DNA of 63,470 nucleotides, taken from positions 1 to 63,470 of the forward strand of contig CANPWA010000018.1 in NCBI GenBank assembly GCA_947581865.1, in the 5' to 3' direction. The DNA is from an uncultured Acetatifactor sp. (lineage in GTDB: Bacteria; Bacillota; Clostridia; Lachnospirales; Lachnospiraceae). How positions within the stretch are numbered: the stretch's first letter is position 1; the number at the start of each line of letters is the position of its first letter. The position numbers and the translations under genes are program-made. Shown here one piece after another: positions 44,289-52,907 of the stretch. A model generated the notes under the pieces. The model made no database searches, was not told where the DNA came from, and worked only from the letters and a program-made list of their open reading frames with translations.

Positions 44289-45236
44289 ATGGAACAATTG
44301 CTTTTCAGCTTAAACGCCACCGTGCCGGTATTTCTGGTCATGGTCGCAGGCTATGCCCTGAAACAATGCCGGGTGGTGGATGAACCTTTTGTCAAGACAC
44401 TGAACCAGTTTAATTATAAGATCACTCTCCCCGTGCTCCTGTTCAAGGATATTGCGGAATCGGATTTTTATAGTGTGTGGGACACCAAATATGTCCTCTA
44501 TTGCTTTTTTGTGACTCTCACCTCCATTATATGTATCTGGCTGATCGCAGGAATGACCTACCGGAACAAAGCACAGCTCGGGGAATTTATCCAGGCGTCC
44601 TACCGCAGCAGCGCCGCGGTGCTGGGAGTCGCTTTTATCCAGAATATCTATGGCACTTCCGGCATGGCGCCGCTCATGATCATCGGCACCGTCCCGCTGT
44701 ACAATGTGGCGGCGGTGCTGGTGCTTTCTTTCACGGATCCTTCTGCCCATGGGGTGGACAAGACTTCCGTCAAAAAATCCCTCCGGGGCATCCTGACAAA
44801 CCCTATCATCATAGGCATCGCGCTGGGCATGCTGTTCTCCGCGTCACAGATCAGGCTGCCCGTCATCGCATCAAAGACTCTCAACAACATTTCCGTGCTG
44901 GCTACTCCTCTGGCACTTTTGGGGCTGGGCGCGGGATTTGAGGGCAAAAAGGCTGTAAAACAGCTTGTTCCCACTGCGATCATATCCTGTCTGAAACTTT
45001 TGGTACTTCCCGCACTGTTTTTACCCCTGGCAGTATCCATGGGCTTTACCCAGGAAAAACTGGTGGCAATCCTGATCATGCTGGGATCTCCCACTACGGT
45101 CAGCTGCTACATCATGGCAAAAAATATGAATCATGAGGGGACACTGACCTCCAGCGCAGTAGTGGCAACCACCTTTTTAAGTTCTCTCACTCTTACCATG
45201 TGGCTGTTTCTTTTGCGAAGCATGAATCTGATCTAA
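44289..45236 (+). CDS. AEC-family transporter (auxin efflux carrier type)
   Basis: A 315-residue membrane protein with about ten helices in two halves separated by a short hydrophilic centre (near residues 150-165). The N-terminal FLVMVAGYALKQCRVVDE and the helix NQFNYKITLPVLLF are typical of the AEC family. Bacterial members export or import small organic acids such as malate or malonate; the substrate here is unknown. GAGG lies seven bases upstream of the ATG. Confidence 0.9.
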   Translation: MEQLLFSLNATVPVFLVMVAGYALKQCRVVDEPFVKTLNQFNYKITLPVLLFKDIAESDFYSVWDTKYVLYCFFVTLTSIICIWLIAGMTYRNKAQLGEFIQASYRSSAAVLGVAFIQNIYGTSGMAPLMIIGTVPLYNVAAVLVLSFTDPSAHGVDKTSVKKSLRGILTNPIIIGIALGMLFSASQIRLPVIASKTLNNISVLATPLALLGLGAGFEGKKAVKQLVPTAIISCLKLLVLPALFLPLAVSMGFTQEKLVAILIMLGSPTTVSCYIMAKNMNHEGTLTSSAVVATTFLSSLTLTMWLFLLRSMNLI

Positions 45237-45278
45237 GCGCCATAGAATGTAATATATTTCGTTACGTTTGAGGCTGCA

Positions 45279-45806
45279 ATGAACATCTTTATACATCTCT
45301 CGGAAATCATCATACCATTGACCATTTTTCTGGTGATCGGCTGCGGCATGGCCGCCAAAGTAAAGGTCTACGAAAGCTTTTTGAACGGAGCGAAGGATGG
45401 GCTTAAGATCGCGGTGGACATCGTACCCACTCTGATCGGGCTCATGGTAGCGGTGGGCGTACTGCGCGCTTCCGGTTTTTTTGAACTGTTGGGGGCACTT
45501 CTCTCTCCCATCACGGAAAAAGCCGGGCTGCCTGCCCAGCTCATTCCTCTGATCATCGTCAAACTGTTCTCCTCCTCCGCTGCCACCGGGCTTGTGCTGG
45601 ATATCTTCAAGACCAACGGCCCGGACTCCTACGCCGGTCTGATCGCCTCCATCCTCACAAGCTGCACCGAGACCGTATTCTACACCATGAGTGTGTATTT
45701 TCTGGCGGCGAAGGTGACAAAAACCCGTTATACGCTTACCGGAGCCCTGCTGGCGACCCTGGCAGGAACCGTGGCAAGCGTGGTGCTGGCAGGGATGATG
45801 AGCTAA
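45279..45806 (+). CDS. spmB: Spore maturation protein SpmB
   Basis: A 175-residue membrane protein of the nucleoside-recognition (Gate) family. It shows the SpmB features FLVIGCGMAAKVKVYESFLNG, GLPAQLIPLIIVKLFSSSAA and TSCTETVFYTMSVYF. SpmA and SpmB support dehydration of the spore core. Unusually the two genes face each other and their stop codons overlap, instead of forming an operon. Confidence 0.93.
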   Translation: MNIFIHLSEIIIPLTIFLVIGCGMAAKVKVYESFLNGAKDGLKIAVDIVPTLIGLMVAVGVLRASGFFELLGALLSPITEKAGLPAQLIPLIIVKLFSSSAATGLVLDIFKTNGPDSYAGLIASILTSCTETVFYTMSVYFLAAKVTKTRYTLTGALLATLAGTVASVVLAGMMS

Positions 45807-46435
45807 GTTTTTCTGCAAAGCTCTCTCCTGCATTTACAGTAAACGATGGCCGTGACTGTGCTGATGAGGGTGGCGAGAATCGCCGGGGCTATAATGACCG
45901 CGGGATTTACGCTGCCATACTGACTCCTGTAGGCAATCATATTGACAGGGATCAGCTGGAGAGATGAGATATTCAGGATCAGAAAATCACACATCTCCGT
46001 GCTTGCCACACGCTCTTCTTTTTTGTCCGGGCTGCCCGGTCGGGCATAACCCGGTGTTTTCCGCTCCTCCTCCAGTTTTCCAAGCTCCTCCATCGCCTTC
46101 AGCCCCGCCGGAGTACATGCCCAGCCCAAACCTAAAATATTCGCTATGATATTGGCAGCTATGTATTCCCTTGCCGGATGCCTTTTGGGGATTCCGGGAA
46201 ACATAAAATCCAGAAAAGGCCCGATTCCTTTTGTCATCTTTTGAATCAGCCCCGCTTCTTTGGCAATTTCCATCAATCCCATCCACAATGCCACCACTCC
46301 CGCCATGGTGATACAAAGTGAGATCGCCTCGCCGGCGCTGTCCAGCGCCGCATTGGTCACCTCGTCCATGCGCCCGGTGAACGCTCCGTAACACACCCCC
46401 AGCATGATCATGACCGCCCAGATATAATTTAGCAT
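45803..46435 (-). CDS. spmA: Spore maturation protein SpmA with in-frame insertion
   Basis: A 210-residue membrane protein, the partner of SpmB. Family blocks include NYIWAVMIMLGVCYGAFTGR, NILGLGWACTPAGLKAMEEL and FLILNISSLQLIPVNMIAYR. About 14-18 residues around KTPGYARPGSPDKKEE interrupt the usual cytosolic loop; they are encoded by the palindromic repeat at 46027-46054, and I infer an insertion without loss of frame. Its stop overlaps that of spmB on the other strand. Confidence 0.93.
   Translation of the reverse strand: MLNYIWAVMIMLGVCYGAFTGRMDEVTNAALDSAGEAISLCITMAGVVALWMGLMEIAKEAGLIQKMTKGIGPFLDFMFPGIPKRHPAREYIAANIIANILGLGWACTPAGLKAMEELGKLEEERKTPGYARPGSPDKKEERVASTEMCDFLILNISSLQLIPVNMIAYRSQYGSVNPAVIIAPAILATLISTVTAIVYCKCRRELCRKT
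46027..46054. repeat. REP-like palindromic element inside spmA (copy 2)
   Basis: The same arrangement as 42119-42142: CCGGGC-T-GCCCGG, then CGGG-CATAA-CCCG. Here the element is inside a gene and adds PGYARPGSP-type residues to SpmA. Matching order and spacing at two places suggest a small dispersed repeat. Confidence 0.8.
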
Positions 46436-46625
46436 TTTCTGTTTGTTTCCTTAATACATAATGTATTTAAGGAAATTCTACCCCAGCGCTTTTAGAACAT
46501 TATATGAGATTCCTCTCCCGGAACATGACTTGTCAGGCTCTATTTACAAACCGCCGGCAACTTTCGTATAAATTTTCCAGATCCGTGCAAACTATCCCTG
46601 TAAAAAAAATTCAGGAGGTAGCACA

Positions 46626-46811
46626 ATGAGCAACATTTCAGAGCTTGACTTACAGAATCTCCGTCATCTCATCGGAGGATTCGACACCACCCACTGCAAG
46701 ATGCAGGCTTATGCCCAGGAGGCACAGGACACCGAGATCAGACAGTTCTTCGAGAAAGGCGCCAAGTCCGCCATGGAGAACAAGCAGCAGCTTATGAAGT
46801 TTTTAAACTGA
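46626..46811 (+). CDS. Small CotF-like spore coat protein
   Basis: A 61-residue helical protein (LDLQNLRHLIGGFDTTHCK... EIRQFFEKGAKSAMENKQQL). It resembles half of a CotF/coat-F four-helix unit and is followed 32 bases later by a second small coat-like gene. GGAGGTAGCACA precedes the ATG. Location after spmA fits sporulation. Likely a coat component, but the call is by general similarity. Confidence 0.75.
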   Translation: MSNISELDLQNLRHLIGGFDTTHCKMQAYAQEAQDTEIRQFFEKGAKSAMENKQQLMKFLN

Positions 46812-46843
46812 CGAAAATCTAAATTTAGAAAGGTGGAAATTGT

Positions 46844-47098
46844 ATGCAGGAAAAAATTATGGTTGCCGATACCCTTGCAGGTATCAACGGAGAACTGACC
46901 CGCTACGCCGGCATGATCGCCCAGTCGGAAAATAAGGAATTGAAGAGCACGTTAAAGCAGATGCGCAATGCCTGCGAGCAGTCTCAGGAAGAGCTCTATC
47001 AGATCGCAAGAGCCAAGTCCTACTATGTGCCCGCCGCCAAGGCGACCGATGAAGAAGTGGCGCATGTCAGAGATTTATTCTCACAGAGTACCATGTAA
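46844..47098 (+). CDS. CotF-like spore coat protein
   Basis: An 84-residue helical protein, MQEKIMVADTLAGINGELTR through YQIARAKSYYVPAAKA, matching the C-terminal part of spore coat CotF-type proteins. It is co-transcribed with the preceding 61-residue gene and probably pairs with it. A terminator follows 53 bases downstream. Confidence 0.82.
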   Translation: MQEKIMVADTLAGINGELTRYAGMIAQSENKELKSTLKQMRNACEQSQEELYQIARAKSYYVPAAKATDEEVAHVRDLFSQSTM

Positions 47099-47151
47099 AT
47101 GCAGCCACAGCCAACAGATCGATCGTGTAGAATTGTTTCATAAAAGAATTC

Positions 47152-47181
47152 AAGAGGAGGCATCCACGGGTGCCTCCTCTT
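47152..47181 (+). terminator. Intrinsic terminator of coat protein genes
   Basis: AAGAGGAGGCA and TGCCTCCTCTT form an 11-base-pair stem with an eight-base loop, followed by GTTGT. The T-tract is short. Confidence 0.75.
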
Positions 47182-47254
47182 GTTGTCCTGTTCCATGAAA
47201 CACAACTTTCCATAGGGCACAATAAAATCGCATAAAATAGTTGTAAATTTCTAT

Positions 47255-47283
47255 TTGCACTGTGGACACTATCGTGCTAAACT
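47255..47283 (+). promoter_or_regulatory. Promoter of the subtilase operon
   Basis: A -35 TTGCAC and a -10 TAAACT with a 17-base spacer lie about 40 bases upstream of the small TTG-started gene. The -10 box is identical to that of the SRP RNA promoter. Confidence 0.65.
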
Positions 47284-47324
47284 TAACTATAAACGCAATA
47301 GAATACATATGGAGGAGCGGCTGC

Positions 47325-47564
47325 TTGAAAAAATTATACATTGTTCCGGAAACTCAATCCGATGAGCCTAAAGAACTGCTCGCTTTGACTGCATCAAAGG
47401 AGGAGGCAGAAGAGATTGCCGGTCTGTACCGGATAACCTTAAAATCCTTTTCTGACGGTGTTGCCGTCTATATCACAGATCAAGATCCGTCTGATCTGAT
47501 TGCGTTTGGCAAAAGAAACGGTTACCCGACCCTGTCGGTAAACCACAAACGACATTTATTTTAA
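47325..47564 (+). CDS. Stand-alone propeptide-like protein coupled to subtilase
   Basis: A 79-residue protein with a TTG start seven bases after GGAGGAG; transcription should start downstream of an earlier in-frame ATG at 47262. The core (LTASKEEAEEIAGLYRITL, then SFSDGVAVYITDQDPSDLIA) aligns with the propeptide region of the following subtilase (LTDSEEDALTVAQAFGGELE, then SYGLGVAVIRLPEKATVA), at similar spacing. It has no signal peptide. Its stop overlaps an ATG and lies 14 bases before the subtilase start. I infer a cytosolic or intramolecular-like inhibitor or chaperone of the protease. No homolog is known to me. Confidence 0.7.
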   Translation: MKKLYIVPETQSDEPKELLALTASKEEAEEIAGLYRITLKSFSDGVAVYITDQDPSDLIAFGKRNGYPTLSVNHKRHLF

Positions 47565-47578
47565 TGAGGAGGAAAAAA

Positions 47579-50500
47579 ATGAGTCACAAGAAATCAAAGC
47601 TTTTGGCAATGCTCTTGTCGGTTTCTCTCGTCTTTCAGTCCGCCGCTATAACGGCAGACGCTAAGACTCCCGATACATCTGCCGGTGATGTGAGCATTGT
47701 GGCCACGGATGAAACCGTGTCCGAAATTCCTGATGCCCCCCCTGAAAAGACCGGGGAGAGCACAGAAGAGAGTTCTGAGGAACAGAAACCGGAGGCATCC
47801 TCCGCGGAAGAGCCCTCAGAGACCGTTCCTTCTGTGTCGGAAAACTCTGTTTCAGAAAATTCTGTGTCAGAAAACTCTGTGTCGGAAAACTCTGCGGAAG
47901 CGGTTTCTGACGGGGACATCATCTCCCAGATCCCATCCACGATGGAATCTCCCCTGTTCCCCGGGCTGCCTTCCGATTATCTGCTCTCCGATAAGCAGAT
48001 GGAAGACAAGCAGATCCTCTCCGAATATACGGAGGATGTTGCTCCCTATGAAGAAAAGGATAACACTGAGTTTTATGTAGCCGGGCAGGTTATTTATCTG
48101 ACAGACAGTGAAGAAGATGCCCTGACAGTTGCCCAGGCCTTCGGCGGCGAACTGGAAAGTTACGGTCTCGGCGTTGCGGTCATCAGGCTGCCCGAAAAGG
48201 CTACCGTGGCAAAGGCAGTCATGGCGGCTGCAGACGAGGATGTCCTTCTTCCTGCCGTATGGCCCAATTACTATAGAGAGCTTTACGGTACCTACAATGA
48301 CCCCTTCCTGAAGGAGACAAATTCCTCTTACCAGTGGCAGCACGCGTATGTGGACGATTCCTGGGCGTGGGACGCAGGCTATCAGGGTGAGGGTGTCAAA
48401 GTCGGCATCATTGACTCCGGTACTTTAAAGAGCCACGAAGAATTTTCCGGGCGGATCGCCAAACAGGTATCCATAACGAAGTCCGGCAGCCCTGCCAATG
48501 CAACCACGGATCCCGTGGGGCACGGCACCCATGTGGCCGGCATCGTTGCCGCCAATGCCAACAACAGTAAGGGCGGCGCCGGGATCGCTCCCAAGGCATC
48601 TCTCTATGTTTATGGGATCACTTCCGACGGCGGCATCGATGTCGCCGTAGAGATCCGGGCAATCAATCAGGCGATTGCCGACGGCGTGGATATCATCAAT
48701 ATGAGTCTGGGCGGTCCTCTCTATTCGGGTGCGGAGAGTGAGGCTGTTCAAAACGCATACAAGAAAGGTATTGCCGTATTCGCGGCGGCAGGAAATGAGG
48801 CAACCAACGCCAAGGCATATCCCGCCTCCTACAAAAATGTATGTTCCATTGCCTCCCTGCAGGAAGGCAACAAAAAATCCAGCTTTACCAATTATAATGA
48901 TGCGGTAGACCTGGCATTTCCCGGAACGGACATTTACTCCACCTACAAGAATAATACTGGAAGCTATGTGTCCATGAGCGGCACCAGCATGGCCTGTCCC
49001 GTTGCCAGCGGCGTTGCCGCCGTCATCCTCTCGGGAGCGGACGATCTCGCTTCCCTGAAAGGCAAGACAGGCACGAAGAAGGTGGATGCCCTCATTAGTA
49101 TTATGAAATCCAATGCCGTAAAGGCATCCTCCTCCGGTACGGGGAAGGGCTGCACCTCTCTGTCTAAGGTATTCAAGATAACGACCCAGAAACAGACAGA
49201 CACCCCTGCGGCTCCTGTTTTCAGTATAGCCAACAAGACCACCATCGCGCAGCAGACTACGACTCTGACGATCAGCCAGAGCGGCTCCATGGCAAATGTG
49301 GCAATCTACTACAGCACCAACGGCAAGACGCCCACATTTAAAAACGGCACTGTCACCAACGGTACTCTGTACAGCAAAGCCATCACCATCGGCGGGGCAA
49401 AAAATGTCACCGTAAAGGCGATCGCGGTCAATACCGTCACCGGTAAATCCAGCAAGGCGGCTACCGCGACCTATACGTTTGCACCAGCTCCCTCGAAGGT
49501 AAGCGTCACTGCCCCCGGGAATGTCACCGTGCTCTCCCCCGGAAACAGCATTGCTCTCAAGGCAAACGTGACACCATCCTATGCGGTTTCTACCAAAGTG
49601 AGCTGGACGGTGGATGATGCCGCCAAAGCAAAAGGCATTACCGTCAACTCCTCAGGTAAGCTGAGTGTACCCAAGAGTGTAAAAGATATCAACTCCGCTG
49701 TAAAATACACGGTCACCGCTACCGCTGTGGACAGCAAAGGCAAGGCTCTCGCCAATGCACCGAAAGGTACTTATACTTTCAGTCTGCAGGCACCGGTCAT
49801 CAAGTCCGTCGCCCTGAGCCAGAAAAATCTGACTCTCACTCTGGGCACCGACAAGACATACGATCTGAAGACCAAACTCAAAATTACCCCTGTGGATGCG
49901 GATAACAAGAGCGATCTCACCGGAAAACTTGTCTGGTCCAGCAGCAACCCGGATGTGGCTACGGCTGCCGCCGGTGTAATTACCGTTAAAGCTGCCGGCA
50001 AGGCTGATATTACGGCTGCCACCAATGACGGAAGCAACAAAAAGGTGGTCTGCAAACTTACTGTGAAACCTGCCGTCACCATGACGGTTCCCACTGCGGC
50101 ACAGACCCTTGCGCTGGGCAAGAGCCTGACGCTGAAAGCCACCGTCACTCCCGCGTCCGAGAGCAAAAAGGTGGTCTGGAAGATCTTCCGCGGCACGACG
50201 GAGGTCACAAAGGGCGTGACCGTGAAAAACGGCAAGGTCACCGCTGCCAAGAATGCGGAAACCGGTAGTTATACCGTAAAAGCTTCCCTGGGAAACAGTT
50301 CTTACAGTATCCCTCTCACCGTGGTGAAGGATCCCATCAAATCCATCACCGTGAAATCAAAAACCTTGACGCTGTTTGCCACCGCGGGCAATTCCAAAGC
50401 GCCCACGCGAGGATCGATGAATGCTGTGATCACAGGCGGAAATACTGCAGCGGTGACTTACACCAGCAGCGCTCCCAATATCGCGACCGTGGATAACAAA

Positions 50501-51238
50501 GGAAATATCGCCGCCGTATCCTGCGGAAAGGCTGTGATCACCTGCGCCGCCACCGACGGCAGCAACAAGAAGGCAACCTGTACCGTTACGGTCACCGTGC
50601 CCATGTCGCGGCTTACTATCGTAACTCCCGATGACAACGACGGAATGGTAAGCGTGGGCTCCACGATCAAGCTGGGAACACAGAGCGGCAATGGCTTCGG
50701 CACTCCCGCAAACACCAAAGTAAAATGGAGCGTCAAAGCCGGAGATGAGAAAAAGATCAGCGTCAATGCTTCCGGCGTTGTGAAAGCATTATCCCTCGGA
50801 ACAGCCAGCGGCATCAGCACTACCGCCACGGTAATTGCAGAGGCAGCCGACGGCAGCGGTGTAAAAGATGAGCTTACATTGAACATCGTCCAAAAGGTCA
50901 CCTCGGTCAGACTGGTGTATGACGGTCAAAATGACTGCTTTGCTCCGGTATTCAAACTGAGCGACAATAGTGAATATTATATGCGTTCCGGCTATATAAC
51001 TACCATTTCGGCTCCAGGCGGAAAACATATAGGTGTGCATAAGTCTGAATCCGGTTTCAAACTGATAATAGACCAGCCGACCACCAACAAGACATCCGCT
51101 CAATTAGGATATTTTGCGCTTACCTCAGACGGTGTGAAAGTGAAGGTGACTGTGAAGCTTCCCTTCTGCAACAAGTCCGTCAGCGAAAGTATATTGTTGG
51201 TAAGATCTAAAGATGGCAAGATCAAATACTACAAATAA
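47579..51238 (+). CDS. Secreted S8 subtilase with multi-domain Ig-like tail
   Basis: A 1219-residue protease with GAGGAGG upstream. A signal peptide (about residues 1-28) is followed by an acidic Ser/Glu linker with four SVSEN repeats, an I9-like propeptide (about residues 165-235) and the S8 catalytic domain. The triad is Asp279 (GIIDSG), His315 (GHGTHVAG) and Ser470 (GTSMACP), with Asn in AAAGNEA for the oxyanion. After it come a beta-hexosaminidase C-terminal-like module (near residues 540-640) and about five Big_2-type Ig-like repeats with SSNPDVATA or SSAPNIATV blocks and GKA-ITAAT turns. No LPXTG or S-layer anchor is seen, so attachment is uncertain. Confidence 0.93.
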   Translation: MSHKKSKLLAMLLSVSLVFQSAAITADAKTPDTSAGDVSIVATDETVSEIPDAPPEKTGESTEESSEEQKPEASSAEEPSETVPSVSENSVSENSVSENSVSENSAEAVSDGDIISQIPSTMESPLFPGLPSDYLLSDKQMEDKQILSEYTEDVAPYEEKDNTEFYVAGQVIYLTDSEEDALTVAQAFGGELESYGLGVAVIRLPEKATVAKAVMAAADEDVLLPAVWPNYYRELYGTYNDPFLKETNSSYQWQHAYVDDSWAWDAGYQGEGVKVGIIDSGTLKSHEEFSGRIAKQVSITKSGSPANATTDPVGHGTHVAGIVAANANNSKGGAGIAPKASLYVYGITSDGGIDVAVEIRAINQAIADGVDIINMSLGGPLYSGAESEAVQNAYKKGIAVFAAAGNEATNAKAYPASYKNVCSIASLQEGNKKSSFTNYNDAVDLAFPGTDIYSTYKNNTGSYVSMSGTSMACPVASGVAAVILSGADDLASLKGKTGTKKVDALISIMKSNAVKASSSGTGKGCTSLSKVFKITTQKQTDTPAAPVFSIANKTTIAQQTTTLTISQSGSMANVAIYYSTNGKTPTFKNGTVTNGTLYSKAITIGGAKNVTVKAIAVNTVTGKSSKAATATYTFAPAPSKVSVTAPGNVTVLSPGNSIALKANVTPSYAVSTKVSWTVDDAAKAKGITVNSSGKLSVPKSVKDINSAVKYTVTATAVDSKGKALANAPKGTYTFSLQAPVIKSVALSQKNLTLTLGTDKTYDLKTKLKITPVDADNKSDLTGKLVWSSSNPDVATAAAGVITVKAAGKADITAATNDGSNKKVVCKLTVKPAVTMTVPTAAQTLALGKSLTLKATVTPASESKKVVWKIFRGTTEVTKGVTVKNGKVTAAKNAETGSYTVKASLGNSSYSIPLTVVKDPIKSITVKSKTLTLFATAGNSKAPTRGSMNAVITGGNTAAVTYTSSAPNIATVDNKGNIAAVSCGKAVITCAATDGSNKKATCTVTVTVPMSRLTIVTPDDNDGMVSVGSTIKLGTQSGNGFGTPANTKVKWSVKAGDEKKISVNASGVVKALSLGTASGISTTATVIAEAADGSGVKDELTLNIVQKVTSVRLVYDGQNDCFAPVFKLSDNSEYYMRSGYITTISAPGGKHIGVHKSESGFKLIIDQPTTNKTSAQLGYFALTSDGVKVKVTVKLPFCNKSVSESILLVRSKDGKIKYYK
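47831..47890 (+). repeat. Four 15-base repeats coding SVSEN
   Basis: Units of TCTGTGTCGGAAAAC type, repeated four times with few changes, encode the pentapeptide SVSEN in the subtilase linker. In-frame expansion or contraction would only change linker length. Confidence 0.9.
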
Positions 51239-51251
51239 ACCAACAACAAAA

Positions 51252-51294
51252 AGCAGCCGTTCCGGCGATGGAAACATCCCGGAGCGGCTGTTTT
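51252..51294 (+). terminator. Intrinsic terminator of the subtilase operon
   Basis: CAGCCGTTCCGG and CCGGAGCGGCTG pair around a small internal loop and are followed by TTTT, placed just after the subtilase stop codon. Confidence 0.85.
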
Positions 51295-51306
51295 CTCTTC
51301 TTCTCT

Positions 51307-52152
51307 TTATTCTTCCCTGTTCAGATAAGCATAAATTTCTCTCTTTCCTACGCCTCTGTCCTTTGCCACCTGTTTCATGGCCAGTTTCCTGTCTAAGCCC
51401 TGACCTTCATAATATGCCATATGCTCCTCAATATTCATGCCTTCCCAGGAAGCGATCTCCTCCTGCCGCTTCCTGGCAAAATCCTTGCCCTCCAGCACCA
51501 GCACATATTCCCCTCTGGGTTCTTCCTCCTTATAATAGGCAACTGCTTCCTCCAACGTGGCAGGAAAGACCGTCTCAAACTTTTTCGTCAGCTCCCTGCA
51601 CAGAGTGATCCGCCTCTGTCCCAGAGCCCCATACAATTCTTCCAATGTGTGCAGCAGACGATGAGGAGCCTCATAGAGTATCATGGTGCGGCTCTCCTCC
51701 GCAAGCTCCTGCAGGATCCGTTTCTTTTCTTTCCTGTCGGAAGGCAGAAACCCTTCAAAACAAAAGCGTCTGGTGGACAGCCCGGACAAGGTTAATGCCG
51801 TGATGCAGGCCGACGCTCCCGGAAGAGAAGTCACCGGCACACCGCTTTCCCTGCACATCGCCACCAGCAGCTCCCCCGGGTCAGAGATGGCAGGCGTCCC
51901 CGCATCAGTGATCAGCGCAATATTCTGACCGGTCAAAAGCTGCTCCACCAGCTGTTTTCCCTTTTCCACCTTATTGTATTCGTGATAGCTGGTCATGGGA
52001 GTATGGATGTCAAAATGATTCAATAATTTGATGCTGTTACGCGTATCCTCTGCCGCGATCAGATCCACACTGCGCAGTGTCTCCACGACACGGGGCGTCA
52101 TATCTTCCAGATTGCCAATAGGCGTGGCACATAAATAAAGTGTCCCAGGCAT
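51307..52152 (-). CDS. rsmI: 16S rRNA (cytidine1402-2'-O)-methyltransferase
   Basis: A 281-residue SAM-dependent methyltransferase of the tetrapyrrole-methylase fold. It starts MPGTLYLCATPIGNLEDMTPR and carries AEDTRNSIKLLNHFDI, the SAM loop TDAGTPAISDPGELLV and the GFLPSDRKEKKRILQELAEE block. It 2'-O-methylates C1402 of 16S rRNA. B. subtilis YabC has the same neighbours. It lies 14 bases downstream of trmN6 on the same strand. Confidence 0.95.
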   Translation of the reverse strand: MPGTLYLCATPIGNLEDMTPRVVETLRSVDLIAAEDTRNSIKLLNHFDIHTPMTSYHEYNKVEKGKQLVEQLLTGQNIALITDAGTPAISDPGELLVAMCRESGVPVTSLPGASACITALTLSGLSTRRFCFEGFLPSDRKEKKRILQELAEESRTMILYEAPHRLLHTLEELYGALGQRRITLCRELTKKFETVFPATLEEAVAYYKEEEPRGEYVLVLEGKDFARKRQEEIASWEGMNIEEHMAYYEGQGLDRKLAMKQVAKDRGVGKREIYAYLNREE

Positions 52153-52166
52153 ACCGCTTCTTCCTC

Positions 52167-52907
52167 CTAAAATCCATATTTTTCTCGAATTTCCGGCGTA
52201 TAAACACCCGGTCCTGCAAACACGATCAGGGGTTTCTCCACTGTCATTCTGGGTCTGCCGCCTCTCACCGCCTCCACCAGCACCATATTCGGCTCCTTGT
52301 CCACATAGGGATAAACCAGTCTCATCCGCTTGGGCTCCAGTTTATAATATGACAAAGTTGTTATGATCTCCGTCAGTCTGAACGGGCGGTGCACCAGATA
52401 CAAATGCCCTCCCGGTTTTAATAATTTTGCGGTGACACGCACCACATCCTCCAGGGTGCACAAAATCTCATGCCGCGCTATCGCCTTGGGTTCCTCCGGA
52501 TTGGTCAGCCCGTGTTTTCCGATCATGTAAGGGGGATTACAGGTGATACAGTCAAAGGAAGCAGACGAAAATAACGTGTCTGCTTCCCTAATGTCCCCCG
52601 TAACAATATCGATTTTATCCGACAGCCGGTTCAAAGCCACGCTTCTGCGCGCCATGTCCGCACTTTCCTCCTGGATCTCCAGCCCCACCAGATGGGCGCA
52701 GCCATATTTTGCCTCCATCAAAATCGGAATGATCCCGGTTCCTGTACCCAGATCGAGCAGAACATCCTTTTCCTTTGCATGGGCAAATCCCGTCAACAGC
52801 ACGGCATCCATACCAAAACAAAATTTGTCGGCATCCTGAATGATCCGATAGCCATTGCGCTGCAGCTCATCTATTCTCTCATTCGCCTTCAGATGAATTT
52901 TTTTCAT
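52167..52907 (-). CDS. tRNA1(Val) adenine-N6 methyltransferase-like protein
   Basis: A 246-residue Rossmann methyltransferase. The SAM motif is LLDLGTGTGIIPILME and the catalytic motif is NPPYMIG, of the N6-adenine type. It resembles TrmN6/YabB, which methylates A37 of tRNA-Val. The ATG of MKKIHLKANERIDELQ is used; ATG at 52913 is equally possible. The start overlaps the 3' end of the YaaT gene by about 30 bases, and longer in-frame upstream sequence is a shadow of the YaaT repeats. Confidence 0.88.
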   Translation of the reverse strand: MKKIHLKANERIDELQRNGYRIIQDADKFCFGMDAVLLTGFAHAKEKDVLLDLGTGTGIIPILMEAKYGCAHLVGLEIQEESADMARRSVALNRLSDKIDIVTGDIREADTLFSSASFDCITCNPPYMIGKHGLTNPEEPKAIARHEILCTLEDVVRVTAKLLKPGGHLYLVHRPFRLTEIITTLSYYKLEPKRMRLVYPYVDKEPNMVLVEAVRGGRPRMTVEKPLIVFAGPGVYTPEIREKYGF

